From contig DATKSG010000032.1 in NCBI GenBank assembly GCA_035531775.1, forward strand, positions 17,879 through 81,878: 64,000 nucleotides of DNA. The letters run 5' to 3'. The stretch is from DATKSG01 sp035531775 (lineage in GTDB: Bacteria; Actinomycetota; Acidimicrobiia; Acidimicrobiales; UBA8190). The notes beneath the pieces are model-generated. The model was not told the DNA's origin. It did not search any database and saw only the letters and a list, made by a program, of their open reading frames with translations. The position numbers and the translations under genes are program-made. This document shows, in pieces, positions 41,758 through 52,993 of the stretch. Position 1 is the stretch's first letter. Each line of letters starts with the position of its first letter.

Positions 41758-44448
41758 TCATGGTGCCTCCACGCCGTAGAAGAGGCGTTCCATTACCCGG
41801 CGGGCTCGGCGGGTCACGCGCCGGTATTCGTCGCGCAGGGCCGACGGTGTGGTCTGGAGGCTGCGAGCCAGGCGCGACATCTGATGAGCTTGGGCCGGCA
41901 GGGCGTCACCGCTGTGTGCCCCACCACCGAGTGACCCGACCAAGTGGAGCCGGTTGCGTGTCCGCTCGCAGAATACGTAGCTCTGACGCAGCACGTCGCC
42001 GTCGCCGGCGCTCACGGCGCCCGCTTCCATGAGGAGGCGCAGCCCCTCCATGGTCGAAGTGGCGGCAACGCCGTGGCGCAGCTGCAACAGCTGCACCGTC
42101 CACTCGACGTCCGACAGTGAGCCCCGGCCGAGCTTCAGATGGAATTGGGGGTCGTCGCGCGTCGGGATCCTCTCTCTTTCCATGCGCGCCTTCATGCGCC
42201 GGATCTCGGCCACCTCCGCCTCGCCGAAGGGCTGCCCCCAGACGAACGGCGTGGCCACGGCCAAGAAGTCCGCCCCGACAGCCCGGTCCCCGGCCACCAC
42301 CCGGGCGCGCACCAGCGCTTGGCGCTCCCAGGTGGCCGCCCAGCGCGAGAAGTACGCCTCATACCCATCCACCGACCGAGATAGCCGGCCCTGGGCGCCT
42401 TCGGGCCGCAACCCCAGGTCGATGGTGGCCACTCGGTGGGCCGGGCTCGGCCCGTGCATCAGATGGAGCAGGGCGCCGGCCACGTCGTCGTCGCCTACCA
42501 GGAGCACGTCGAGGTCGCTGGCGTAGGCCAGCTCGGCGCCGCCCAGTCGTCCCATGCCGATCACACAGAACCCACCTCCGGGACTCACCTGCGACAGTGC
42601 TGCTTCGAGCAGCACCTCGGCGGTGTCACTCAACGAGGCGCCGGTCTCCTCCACCGTGTCGAGCTCGAGCAGGTCCCTGGCCGCCACCCGCACGAACTGG
42701 TCCTGGCGCAGTCGGACCATCTGCGCCCGGCGTTCGTCGTCGTCGCGGGCCCGCACCATGCGCGCCTCGGCGTCGGCCACCAGTGTCTGGCGTTGGCCCG
42801 GGCGCAGCGCCTCGTCGTCGTCGAGCTGGGCGATGAGCTCGGGGTTGCGCTCGACGGCTTCTCCTAGGGCCCGGCTCGAGCCCAGCAGCACGCACAGGCG
42901 CCGGGCCGCTTCGGGGGACTCTCTGAAGCTGTTGACCATGATGGACCGCTGATGGCGCTGGAGGGCGAGGTTGCGAAGGCCCAGCAGCCCGAGGTCGGGG
43001 TCGGGGGTGAGCGAGAGCCAGTCGAGCAGCAGTGGCAGGAACTGGGCCATGAGCCGTGAACTGCGGGTTAGGCCGCGGATCAACTCGTCGACGGCCGATG
43101 CGGTCCTCTTGGCGTCGCCGAAACCGAAGGCGGCCAGCCTGCGATCGATGGCGGCTCGGTCCATTGGCGGCCCGGCCCCGGAGAACGCTTCGAGCAGGGG
43201 CCGGAAGAACAGCCGCTCGTGGATGGCCCGTACCGCGTTCTGACGCCGGTGGAGCTCATTGTCGAAACGGTCCAGCGCCTTGGCCCTGGCGTCGTCTTCG
43301 AAGCCGAGCACGCGCGCCAGGCGACGGCGGGCTGCCTCGGCCGTCGGCACGGCATGGGTCTGCTCCTCTTCGACCAATTGCAGCCGGTGCTCGACGGTGC
43401 GCAGGAACCGGTAGTGCGAGGCCAGCTCGTCGGCGTCCTCGGCCGACACGTACCCAGCTCCGCGCAACTCGGCCAGGGCGCCCAGGGTGGACGGGGTGCG
43501 GATGGCCGGGTCATAGCCTCCGTGGACCAGCTGCAACAGCTGCACGGCGAATTCGATGTCGCGGATGCCACCGGGCCCCCGCTTGAGCTCGCGGTCGCCG
43601 AGACCTCGGCGGGTGACCAACTGCTCGGTGCGCGCCTTCATGGCCCGCAACTCGGCCAGCTCGTCGGCCGAGTAGCCGCGACCCCATAGCGCCTCGGCCG
43701 CAGCGCCGTCGAAGCGGCGGCCGAGCGCGGCGCTGCCCGCCACCGGCCTGGCTTTGAGCAGAGCCTGGAACTCCCAGGTGGACGCCCATCGTCCCCAGTA
43801 CGAGACATAGGAGTCGAGGGGTCGGGCCAGAGGCCCCGCCCGCCCTTCGGGGCGGAGATCGGCGTCGACCCGGAAGCAGTGCCGAGCCACCTCGAGAACC
43901 CGGCGGGCCATTCCACCGTCATCGCCGTCGCCACTGACGAAGAGCACGTCCACGTCGCTGGCGTAGTTGAGCTCCCGCCCCCCGAGCTTGCCCATCCCGA
44001 TGACAGCCAATGTCTCGTCGCCGGCACCGCCGCCGCCGGCCAGGGCCACGGCGTCGTCGAGCACCCTGGCGGCCAGGTCGGCCAGGGCTGAGGCCACGTC
44101 GTCGAGCCGGTCGAGCTCGAGCAGGTCGCGTCCGGCGATGCGCAAGACGGCCAACCGCTTGCTGCGAGCCAGGGCCGCCACATCCGTGGCGCTCCACGGT
44201 GAGGGGATCTCGAGCGATCCGAGCACGTCCAGGGCGACTGGGTCCGTGAGGCACAACCGGGCCAGGACGTCGCTGGCGCCGGCCACGGCCACGACGGCCC
44301 GGCCGAGCGAACTGAGCCCTTCGCCGTCGAACAACCGCTCGACGGCGTCGGGCTGCTCGTCGGTCAGGCGCAGGAGAACGGCGCTCACCGGGCCCGGTGC
44401 GGCCGAGCGCTCGGCGGCTGCGTCCAACCGGGACCTGGCATCAGGCAT
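41758..44448 (-). CDS. glnE: Glutamine synthetase adenylyltransferase/deadenylase
   Basis: Bifunctional enzyme of 896 residues that adds AMP to and removes it from glutamine synthetase. Two nucleotidyltransferase domains are visible: GKLGGRELNYASDVDVLFV (about residues 150-170) and GRLGGAELAYASDLDVLLV (about 625-645). Each is followed by a helical regulatory region. Its substrate is the Tyr401 loop of GlnA encoded at 28.3-29.7 kb. ATG 44448 starts MPDARSRLDAA. It is convergent with nothing close and divergent from nadE. Confidence 0.95.
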   Translation of the reverse strand: MPDARSRLDAAAERSAAPGPVSAVLLRLTDEQPDAVERLFDGEGLSSLGRAVVAVAGASDVLARLCLTDPVALDVLGSLEIPSPWSATDVAALARSKRLAVLRIAGRDLLELDRLDDVASALADLAARVLDDAVALAGGGGAGDETLAVIGMGKLGGRELNYASDVDVLFVSGDGDDGGMARRVLEVARHCFRVDADLRPEGRAGPLARPLDSYVSYWGRWASTWEFQALLKARPVAGSAALGRRFDGAAAEALWGRGYSADELAELRAMKARTEQLVTRRGLGDRELKRGPGGIRDIEFAVQLLQLVHGGYDPAIRTPSTLGALAELRGAGYVSAEDADELASHYRFLRTVEHRLQLVEEEQTHAVPTAEAARRRLARVLGFEDDARAKALDRFDNELHRRQNAVRAIHERLFFRPLLEAFSGAGPPMDRAAIDRRLAAFGFGDAKRTASAVDELIRGLTRSSRLMAQFLPLLLDWLSLTPDPDLGLLGLRNLALQRHQRSIMVNSFRESPEAARRLCVLLGSSRALGEAVERNPELIAQLDDDEALRPGQRQTLVADAEARMVRARDDDERRAQMVRLRQDQFVRVAARDLLELDTVEETGASLSDTAEVLLEAALSQVSPGGGFCVIGMGRLGGAELAYASDLDVLLVGDDDVAGALLHLMHGPSPAHRVATIDLGLRPEGAQGRLSRSVDGYEAYFSRWAATWERQALVRARVVAGDRAVGADFLAVATPFVWGQPFGEAEVAEIRRMKARMERERIPTRDDPQFHLKLGRGSLSDVEWTVQLLQLRHGVAATSTMEGLRLLMEAGAVSAGDGDVLRQSYVFCERTRNRLHLVGSLGGGAHSGDALPAQAHQMSRLARSLQTTPSALRDEYRRVTRRARRVMERLFYGVEAP

Positions 44449-44498
44449 GCCCGCAGCATGCCAGGGGCGTCATGGGCCGGCTTCGCCAGGCTTCCGTT

Positions 44499-44504
44499 TA
44501 CGCT
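44499..44504 (+). promoter_or_regulatory. TACGCT -10 box, leaderless promoter of nadE
   Basis: TACGCT ends 6 nt before GTG 44511. No ribosome-binding site is present, which fits a leaderless transcript. Confidence 0.45.
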
Positions 44505-44510
44505 GCCAGG

Positions 44511-46256
44511 GTGCAGCATGTGCGCGTCGCTCTGTGCCAGATCGACACCGTGGTGGGGGACATCGACGGCAACGTCGAGCGGGTGCTAGGCGCCCTGGCC
44601 GCCGCCGAGCATGCTGCGGCTGACCTGGCTGCCTTCCCCGAACTGGCCTTGACCGGCTATCCGCCCGAGGATCTCCTGCTCAAGGCGTCCTTCGTGTCGG
44701 ACAACTTGGACGCCCTGCACCGGGTGGCCGCCGCCACCTCGTCGTGCGCGGCCATCGTCGGCTTCGTGGACGTTGTGGAGCCCGGGCGACGCCTTCGCAA
44801 CGCGGCGGCCGTGTGCGCCGGCGGGCGCGTCGTGGGCGTGTACCACAAGCGCAACCTGCCGAACTACGGCGTGTTCGACGAAGAGCGTTGGTTCACCCCC
44901 GGCACCGGCGATCCGATGCTGTACATGCTCGGCCCGGTGGCGGTGGGCGTCTCCATCTGCGAAGACCTCTGGTATCCCGACGGCTCCATCCCGGCCCAAG
45001 CGGCGGGGGGAGCCCGCCTGGTGGTCAACATCAACGCCTCGCCCTACTCCATCGGGCGTCGCCACGAGCGCCTGACCGTGCTGCGCGCCAGGGTGCGCGA
45101 AGCGGGCTGCGCCATCGCCTACGTGAACCAAGTGGGTGGCCAGGACGAGCTCGTGTTCGACGGCGGTTCGTTGGTGGTGTCGGGAGAAGGCGAGGTCGTC
45201 GGCTCGGCGCCGCAGTTCGTCGAGGCCACGGTGGTGGTGGAGGTTGCCGTGCCGGAAGGGGCGCCGTTGTCGCTCGAGACCGTGGCCCTCCCCACCCGGC
45301 CCGGGCCGGTAGCGGGGGCGGACGGTGCCCGGCCGGCGGAGCCCGAGGAGCTGTCCGAGGAGGCCGAGGTCTACCAGGCGCTCGTCCTCGGAACGCGCGA
45401 CTACCTGCGCAAGAACGGCTTCACCGACGCCGTCATCGGCTTGTCGGGCGGCATCGACTCGTCGCTGGTGGCTGTGGTGGCCTCCGACGCCCTCGGCTCC
45501 GAGCACGTCCATGGCCTGTCGATGCCGTCGAGGTATTCGAGCGACGGTTCCCTCCACGACGCCGCCGCGCTCGCCCAAGCCCTCGGGATCGAGCTGCGCG
45601 TAGTCCCCATCGAGCCCGCCCACCAGGCCCTGAGCGAGCTCATCGACTCCGCCCTCGGAGCACCCGCCGCCGGGCTCACCGACGAGAACCTACAGTCGCG
45701 CATACGCGGCGTGCTGCTCATGGCACTGTCCAATGCGCAGGGATGGATCGTGCTTACCACCGGCAACAAGAGCGAAATGGCCACCGGCTATTCGACGCTG
45801 TACGGGGACTCGGCCGGGGGGTTCGCCGTCATCAAGGACGTGCCCAAGACCCTTGTATACCGGCTGTGCCGCCATCGCAACGCCGTGGCTGGAACCGACC
45901 TCATCCCGGCCGAGGTGCTGACCAAGGCGCCGTCGGCCGAGCTGCGACCCGGCCAACGCGACGACCAGAGCCTCCCTCCCTACGACGTGCTCGACGCTGT
46001 CCTCGAAGGCCTCGTCGCCCTCGACCGGTCGGTGGCCGAGGTCGTGGCCGAGGGCTACCCGGCCGATCTCGTCAGCCGGGTGGCACGCCTGGTCGACGTG
46101 GCTGAGTACAAGCGGCGGCAGTCCCCCCCGGGAATCCGGATATCGGCCAAGTCCTTCGGCAAGGATCGGCGCATGCCCATCACCAACCGCTACCGCGACC
46201 GGTCGTCGGCCGCGCCCGTCGACCCTGGACCCAGGAGCGGCGGCGATGGCCGGTGA
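44511..46256 (+). CDS. nadE: Glutamine-dependent NAD+ synthetase
   Basis: Last step of NAD+ synthesis, amidating nicotinate-adenine dinucleotide with glutamine as ammonia source. In the 581 residues, about 1-260 are the nitrilase-type glutaminase. Its Glu is in FPELALTGYPPEDLL, Lys in YHKRNLPNYGVFDEER and Cys in GVSICEDLW. About 300-570 are the synthetase (LSGGIDSSLVAVVA, TTGNKSEMATGYSTLYGD). GTG 44511 starts VQHVRVALCQIDT. Its end overlaps the next gene by 11 bp. Confidence 0.95.
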   Translation: MQHVRVALCQIDTVVGDIDGNVERVLGALAAAEHAAADLAAFPELALTGYPPEDLLLKASFVSDNLDALHRVAAATSSCAAIVGFVDVVEPGRRLRNAAAVCAGGRVVGVYHKRNLPNYGVFDEERWFTPGTGDPMLYMLGPVAVGVSICEDLWYPDGSIPAQAAGGARLVVNINASPYSIGRRHERLTVLRARVREAGCAIAYVNQVGGQDELVFDGGSLVVSGEGEVVGSAPQFVEATVVVEVAVPEGAPLSLETVALPTRPGPVAGADGARPAEPEELSEEAEVYQALVLGTRDYLRKNGFTDAVIGLSGGIDSSLVAVVASDALGSEHVHGLSMPSRYSSDGSLHDAAALAQALGIELRVVPIEPAHQALSELIDSALGAPAAGLTDENLQSRIRGVLLMALSNAQGWIVLTTGNKSEMATGYSTLYGDSAGGFAVIKDVPKTLVYRLCRHRNAVAGTDLIPAEVLTKAPSAELRPGQRDDQSLPPYDVLDAVLEGLVALDRSVAEVVAEGYPADLVSRVARLVDVAEYKRRQSPPGIRISAKSFGKDRRMPITNRYRDRSSAAPVDPGPRSGGDGR

Positions 46257-46857
46257 CGTGGCCGGCCGGCTACTGAGGCCGCTGCCCATCGAGCAGGCGG
46301 CCCGGCTCCTCGGTGCCTATGCCTGGAGCGAGCGCCGCCTCTTCGAGGCCCTCGGCGCGTGGGCCGCAGACGAAGTGTCGGCCGCCGCGGCAGTGCTGTT
46401 CGACGCCCAGAGCCAGCAGCACGCCTGGCACGCTGCTCTGTTCGAGGAGCGCCTCCCACTCCTCGCCCACCTGCCCGCCGGTGATGTCATCGCCCCGCCG
46501 AGCCCGGAGGTCGGCCGGGCCATGGACGGCCTAGGGGCCATGGCCGGGACCCTGGTCCGCCTGGCCACGATGGCCCGGCTTGTGCTGCCCCGTCTGGTGG
46601 CGGGCTACCGGGCCCATCTGCTGGCGACGGCCGCCATCACCGACGCCCCGGTGGTGCGGGCACTCCGCCTGGTGCTGCGCGACGAGGTGGAAGCCTGGGT
46701 GGAGGCGGAGAGCCTGGTCCAAGCCCTGGCCGGCGCCGAGCGGGGTGCGAGCCTGGCGGCCGCATGGGAGGTGCTCGGCCGGATCGAGGCCTCCCTCGGG
46801 CTGAGCGGCCCCGGCCTGGCGCAGTGGCCTGGATCTTCGCCGACCACCGCGCCGTGA
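46246..46857 (+). CDS. Hypothetical helical protein downstream of nadE
   Basis: The 203-residue, Ala/Leu-rich, mostly alpha-helical protein has features reminiscent of ferritin-like bundles (DAQSQQHAWHAALFEERLP, ALRLVLRDEVEAWVEAESLVQAL). A complete metal-ligand set is not evident. It has no signal peptide or clear membrane helix. It overlaps the end of nadE by 11 bp and so is probably co-translated. Function is unknown. Confidence 0.65.
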   Translation: MAGDVAGRLLRPLPIEQAARLLGAYAWSERRLFEALGAWAADEVSAAAAVLFDAQSQQHAWHAALFEERLPLLAHLPAGDVIAPPSPEVGRAMDGLGAMAGTLVRLATMARLVLPRLVAGYRAHLLATAAITDAPVVRALRLVLRDEVEAWVEAESLVQALAGAERGASLAAAWEVLGRIEASLGLSGPGLAQWPGSSPTTAP

Positions 46858-47133
46858 TTCGGACGGCGCCGGGCCGTTCCTCTTGCGTGCACGGCCTCGA
46901 GCGGGAAGTCGAGGTGCCCGGCGACGGCCGCCGGCGTCCCGTGTGACAAGGGGGCTTGACGCTCCCGGTAGACTGATATCCACAGGCCAGTCGCGATCCC
47001 GTGTCAGGTGTGTGGGCGGCCGAAGGGCGACACGGCTCGACCACCCCCGTTCCACGACCGTGGGGCAAGGCGGCCAAGGACTGATCGTGAGCATGGCCCA
47101 TCAGGGGTCGATGCCGATCGAACGAAGGGTTGG
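46858..47133 (+). promoter_or_regulatory. Leader/promoter region of the primary-like sigma gene
   Basis: The 276 bp before the sigma gene contain TTGACG (46956-46961) and TAGACT (46969-46974), too close together to be a standard -35/-10 pair. TAGACT alone may act as a -10 box, leaving a leader of about 155 nt. No coding sequence or clear attenuator was found. Confidence 0.35.
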
Positions 47134-48081
47134 ATGACGGTGGCAAAGGAACGCGTCGAACGCGATGAAGAGGATCTCGTTCGGCTCTACCTCACCGATA
47201 TCGGGCAGTACCCGTTGCTCACCAAGGACGACGAGGTGCGCCTGGCGCAGACCATCGAGGCCGGCCGCGACGCCGAGCAGTCGATCGTCGGCAAGACCAC
47301 CAAGGAGCTGACCCCGGCCAAGCGCCGCGAGCTCAAGCGCAAAGTGCAGACCGGCGAGCAGGCCCAGCAGACCTTCGTCCAGTCCAACCTCCGCCTGGTG
47401 GTGTCTATCGCCAAGAAGTACCAGGCTTCAGGCCTTCCCCTGCTGGACCTCATCCAGGAGGGGAACCTGGGCCTCATGCATGCCGTGGAGAAGTTCGACT
47501 GGCGCAAGGGCTTCAAGTTCTCCACCTACGCCACATGGTGGATCCGCCAGGCCATCACCAGGGGCATCGCCAACACCGGCCGCACCATCCGGCTCCCCGT
47601 GCATGCCGGCGACACCCTGGCCCGGGTGCAGAAGGCCCAGGCCCGCCTGGAGTTGAAGTTCGGCCGCCCGGCCACCCTGGCCGAGCTGGGCGCCGAGGTC
47701 GAGATGCCGGAGGACAAGCTCATCGAGGCCCTTCGGTTCCGGGCCGAGCCCCTGTCGCTGTCCGAGCCCCTTCGCGAGGACGGCGACGCCGAGCTGGGCG
47801 ACGTGGTCGAGGACCGTTCGGCCGAGTCGCCCTTTGAGGTGGCCGCCACCTCGCTGCTCCCCGACGAGATCAACCGCCTGCTCTCGCCCCTAGACGAGCG
47901 CGAGCGCGAGATCCTGCGGCTGCGCTTCGGCCTCGACCGCGGCGAGCCTCGCACCCTCGAGGAGGTGGGGGAGCACTTCAACCTCACCCGGGAGCGGATT
48001 CGCCAGATCGAGGCCCGAGCCATGTCGAAGCTGCGCCACCCGTCCTCCGACACCGGCGCCCGGGACTTGCTCACCGTCTAA
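47134..48081 (+). CDS. Group 1/2 sigma-70 factor (HrdB/SigB-like core)
   Basis: The 315-residue product has region 1.2 (DLVRLYLTDIGQYPLLTKDDEVRLA), region 2 with the RpoD-box LPLLDLIQEGNLGLMHAVEKFDW and KFSTYATWWIRQAITR, region 3 (TLARVQKAQARLELKFGRPAT), and region 4 (TLEEVGEHFNLTRERIRQIEARAMSKL). It lacks the long acidic N-terminal extension of the main vegetative factor, so it may be a group 2 paralogue or an unusually short primary factor. ATG 47134 is chosen; no better start fits region 1.2. Confidence 0.9.
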   Translation: MTVAKERVERDEEDLVRLYLTDIGQYPLLTKDDEVRLAQTIEAGRDAEQSIVGKTTKELTPAKRRELKRKVQTGEQAQQTFVQSNLRLVVSIAKKYQASGLPLLDLIQEGNLGLMHAVEKFDWRKGFKFSTYATWWIRQAITRGIANTGRTIRLPVHAGDTLARVQKAQARLELKFGRPATLAELGAEVEMPEDKLIEALRFRAEPLSLSEPLREDGDAELGDVVEDRSAESPFEVAATSLLPDEINRLLSPLDEREREILRLRFGLDRGEPRTLEEVGEHFNLTRERIRQIEARAMSKLRHPSSDTGARDLLTV

Positions 48082-48138
48082 GCCGCAGTCCCACCGGCTG
48101 AGCTGTACCGCCCCGGGGCACCGGAGCCGGGACACGGG

Positions 48139-48144
48139 TAGGAT
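48139..48144 (+). promoter_or_regulatory. TAGGAT -10 box before the 24-aa gene
   Basis: TAGGAT ends 7 nt before GTG 48152, the spacing of a leaderless start. Confidence 0.4.
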
Positions 48145-48151
48145 CCCGGCC

Positions 48152-48226
48152 GTGAAGAAGCTCCTCATCCTCGCCATCCTCGTCGCCCTCGGGCTCGTCG
48201 CCGCCAAGCGCCTGCGCGAAGCCTGA
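48152..48226 (+). CDS. Very small membrane protein (24 aa, DLW-39-like)
   Basis: The frame starts VKKLLILAILVALGLVAAKR and ends LREA: two Lys, one hydrophobic helix and a short basic end. Similar tiny single-helix proteins occur next to essential genes in Actinobacteria (for example DLW-39-type). The TAGGAT box at leaderless distance and the typical Lys-helix-Arg layout support a real gene despite its size. Function is unknown. Confidence 0.5.
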   Translation: MKKLLILAILVALGLVAAKRLREA

Positions 48227-48255
48227 TCCCATACCGGCGCCCGGCGCCGGGCGGC

Positions 48256-49050
48256 TCAGTTCGAACGACGCAGGCGGTGCCCGTAGCGCCAGGCCACCAC
48301 GGCCGCCCCGGTGGCGGCCAGAGCCACGCCGCCCATGGCTGCCGCCGTGGGTAGGTTGGGCACCGGCACCCGGTCGCGCAGACGCACCGGCCTGGTGAAT
48401 TGCAGGGATTCCCAGCCGCGTTCGCGTGCCAATCGGGCCAGGACGCGATCGGCGTTCACCACCACCGGGTGGCCCACCGTCTCGAGCATGGGCACATCGG
48501 TGTAGGAGTCGCTGTAGGCGAAGGACTCGGCCAGGTCGATGCCCTCGGCGGCGGCCAGCTCCCGAATGGCGTGGGCCTTGAACGGGCCGTAGGCGTAGAA
48601 GTCCATCTCGCCGGTGTAGCGACCGTCGAGGTCGACCACCGCTCGGCTGGCGATTGACCCATCGACCCCGAGGTACTCCGCCAGCGGCGTCACGATCTCG
48701 TCGGGCGAGGCCGACACGATGTAGGTACGCCGACCGGCGGCATGGTGGAGGTCGATCAGGTCGAGCGCCTCGGCATAGATGATCGGCTCGACAACCTCGT
48801 CGAGCGCCTCACGGACGATGCGGGCCACCTCTTTTTGGTCCCAGCCCCGGGTGATGAGCAAGACCTGCTCGCGGATACGGGCCAGCTTCTGCTCGCTCGC
48901 CCCCAGGTGCATGAACACCAGTTGCGACGTGAGCGCCCGTACCACGGTCGAGCGGGCGATCATCCCGCCCCGGTAGAAGGTGCGGCTGAATGCCGCCATG
49001 GAAGCCCGAGCGATGACGGTCTTGTCGAGATCGAAGAAGGCCGCCTCCAC
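48256..49050 (-). CDS. HAD-IB family phosphatase with C-terminal membrane helix
   Basis: The 264-residue SerB/HAD-IB-type hydrolase has motif I FFDLDKTVIA, motif II YIVSASPDEI, a motif III Lys in FKAHAIRELAA and motif IV YSDSYTDVPML. About 230-255 form a hydrophobic segment (AAAMGGVALAATGAAVVAW) that could anchor it to the membrane. Relatives dephosphorylate phosphoserine or lipid-linked substrates; the anchor suggests an envelope lipid, which is an inference. GTG 49050 follows a TAGACT box by 8 nt. Confidence 0.87.
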   Translation of the reverse strand: MEAAFFDLDKTVIARASMAAFSRTFYRGGMIARSTVVRALTSQLVFMHLGASEQKLARIREQVLLITRGWDQKEVARIVREALDEVVEPIIYAEALDLIDLHHAAGRRTYIVSASPDEIVTPLAEYLGVDGSIASRAVVDLDGRYTGEMDFYAYGPFKAHAIRELAAAEGIDLAESFAYSDSYTDVPMLETVGHPVVVNADRVLARLARERGWESLQFTRPVRLRDRVPVPNLPTAAAMGGVALAATGAAVVAWRYGHRLRRSN

Positions 49051-49082
49051 GCCGGACGAGTCTACGGCTGCCGTGGGAGTCC

Positions 49083-49745
49083 TCAGGGCCCGACGAGCAG
49101 TTGCTGCACGTCCTGCTCGGCGTCACCGGTCACGAGCAGGAGAACCTCGTCGCCGGCGCTCAGCACCGTGTCGCCGCGGGGAACGACCAGGTGGTCGGCT
49201 CGGACCACGGCCACCACGGTGGCCGCCCGGGGAAGCGGCAGGTCGGCCAACGACACGCCTTCTGCCGGCGAGTGCTCGGCCAACGTCACTTCGACCAGGT
49301 GCGCCGAGCCGCCCTCGAATTGCAGCAGTCGCACTAGCGACCCGACCGACACCGCCTCCTCCACCAGCGCCGTCATGAGCTGCGGCGTGGACACCGACAC
49401 GTCCACCCCCCAGGACTCGTTGAACAGCCACTGGTTCTTCGGATGGTTGACCCTGGCCACCACTCGAGGCACGGCGAACTCCTGCTTGGCCAGCAAGGAG
49501 ATCACCAAGTTGTCCTCGTCGTCGCCGGTAGCGGCCACGGCCACATCGACGTGGCCCAGGCCGGCGGCGTCGAGCGAGCTCACCTCGCAGGCATCGGCGG
49601 CCACCCAGGTGATGTCGAGGGTTGGTCGCAATCGCTCGACGATCTCGGGCTCCTTCTCGATGAGCAGCACGTCGTGGCCGTTGGCCAGCAGGTCCTTGGC
49701 GATGGCCGTGCCCACGCTGCCGCCCCCGGCGATGGCCACCTTCAT
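49083..49745 (-). CDS. KTN/TrkA potassium-transport regulatory protein, second of a pair
   Basis: The 220-residue protein has an N-terminal Rossmann KTN domain (MKVAIAGGGSVGTAIAKDLLANGHDVLLIEKE) binding NAD(H) or ATP and a C-terminal TrkA_C domain (VVPRGDTVLSAGDEVLLLVTG). It gates a Trk/Ktr-type K+ channel. Its ATG overlaps the stop of the preceding paralogue (ATGA). The pair resembles CeoB/CeoC of mycobacteria. No membrane subunit gene is present in the window. Confidence 0.9.
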   Translation of the reverse strand: MKVAIAGGGSVGTAIAKDLLANGHDVLLIEKEPEIVERLRPTLDITWVAADACEVSSLDAAGLGHVDVAVAATGDDEDNLVISLLAKQEFAVPRVVARVNHPKNQWLFNESWGVDVSVSTPQLMTALVEEAVSVGSLVRLLQFEGGSAHLVEVTLAEHSPAEGVSLADLPLPRAATVVAVVRADHLVVPRGDTVLSAGDEVLLLVTGDAEQDVQQLLVGP

Positions 49746-50401
49746 GGGCCGGCCACGTGGCGCTCGAGGGTGTCGACGGCTTCGGTGAGGACAGCCAGGT
49801 GGAGCGTGTCGCCTTCCTGGCCCACCAGGTCGGCCACGTCGAGCCGTGGGTGCCCGGCCCTGGTGACGGCCACCAAGGTGGCCAGCCCGGGCAGCCCCAG
49901 CTCGCGCAGGCGCTTGCCGGCCCAGTGATCGGGCAGCTGGCGGTCCACCATGACCAGGTGCCCGGTCGGGTCGGACCACTCGCCCACCACGCTCTCGGGC
50001 ACCAGCCGGCGCATGACCTGGTCGATGGTCCAGGTCACCGTGGCCACGGTGGGGATGCCCAGACGCTGGTAGATCTCGGCCCGGCGGGGGTCGTAGATGC
50101 GGGCCACCACGTTGGCGATGCCGTAGTTCTCCCGGGCGATGCGGGCGGTGAGGATGTTCGAGTTGTCCCCGCTGGTCACGGCGGCCAGTGCCCCGGCCTG
50201 GGACGCCCCGGCCCGGTCCAGGTCGTCACGGTCGAACCCCGAGCCCACCAAGGCGGTGCCGGGCCAGTCCTCGGGCAGCCGGCGGAAGGCCTTCACTGCC
50301 TTGTCGAGGATGCTCACGGTGTGGCCCTGGTCGACCAGGCGCGCCGCCAGCCCTGATCCCACCCGCCCGCAACCGACTACCACGACGTGCACCGGCACCA
50401 T
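49742..50401 (-). CDS. KTN/TrkA potassium-transport regulatory protein, first of a pair
   Basis: The 219-residue protein has a Rossmann domain MVPVHVVVVGCGRVGSGLAARLVDQGHTVSILDKA and a TrkA_C end (PRLDVADLVGQEGDTLHLAVL). ATG 50401 starts exactly on the first strand; the much longer open frame upstream runs antisense to the pyrophosphatase gene and is not believed. It is divergent from hppA. Together with its partner it should form hetero-octameric rings that sense nucleotides. Confidence 0.9.
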   Translation of the reverse strand: MVPVHVVVVGCGRVGSGLAARLVDQGHTVSILDKAVKAFRRLPEDWPGTALVGSGFDRDDLDRAGASQAGALAAVTSGDNSNILTARIARENYGIANVVARIYDPRRAEIYQRLGIPTVATVTWTIDQVMRRLVPESVVGEWSDPTGHLVMVDRQLPDHWAGKRLRELGLPGLATLVAVTRAGHPRLDVADLVGQEGDTLHLAVLTEAVDTLERHVAGP

Positions 50402-50587
50402 GCAACACGGCCCGACCCCCGGTGACAATTCCTCCCCGGCCGGGGGATCTCCACGCCTGGAATCGGCCATCCTTGCCCCTGCGCTCGTTGAGTCTGTATC
50501 GTCAGCCGCCGTTCTTCTCCGGCTTCTGGCGCTGGCGCGCCCGAGGCCGGGCCGCCTGTGCCACCGATCGAAGGGAGCAGCCACCTC

Positions 50588-52933
<2,346 letters not shown>

Positions 52934-52993
52934 CGGGCCGGCGCCCAACCGCCGGTACCGTCGAGTGCCGCCGGGAGGTGCCCGGCACCGGCC

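Noticed and set aside
46956..46974. TTGACG/TAGACT as a standard promoter of the primary-like sigma gene
   Set aside because: Only 7 bp separate the boxes instead of about 17, so they cannot act as one -35/-10 pair.
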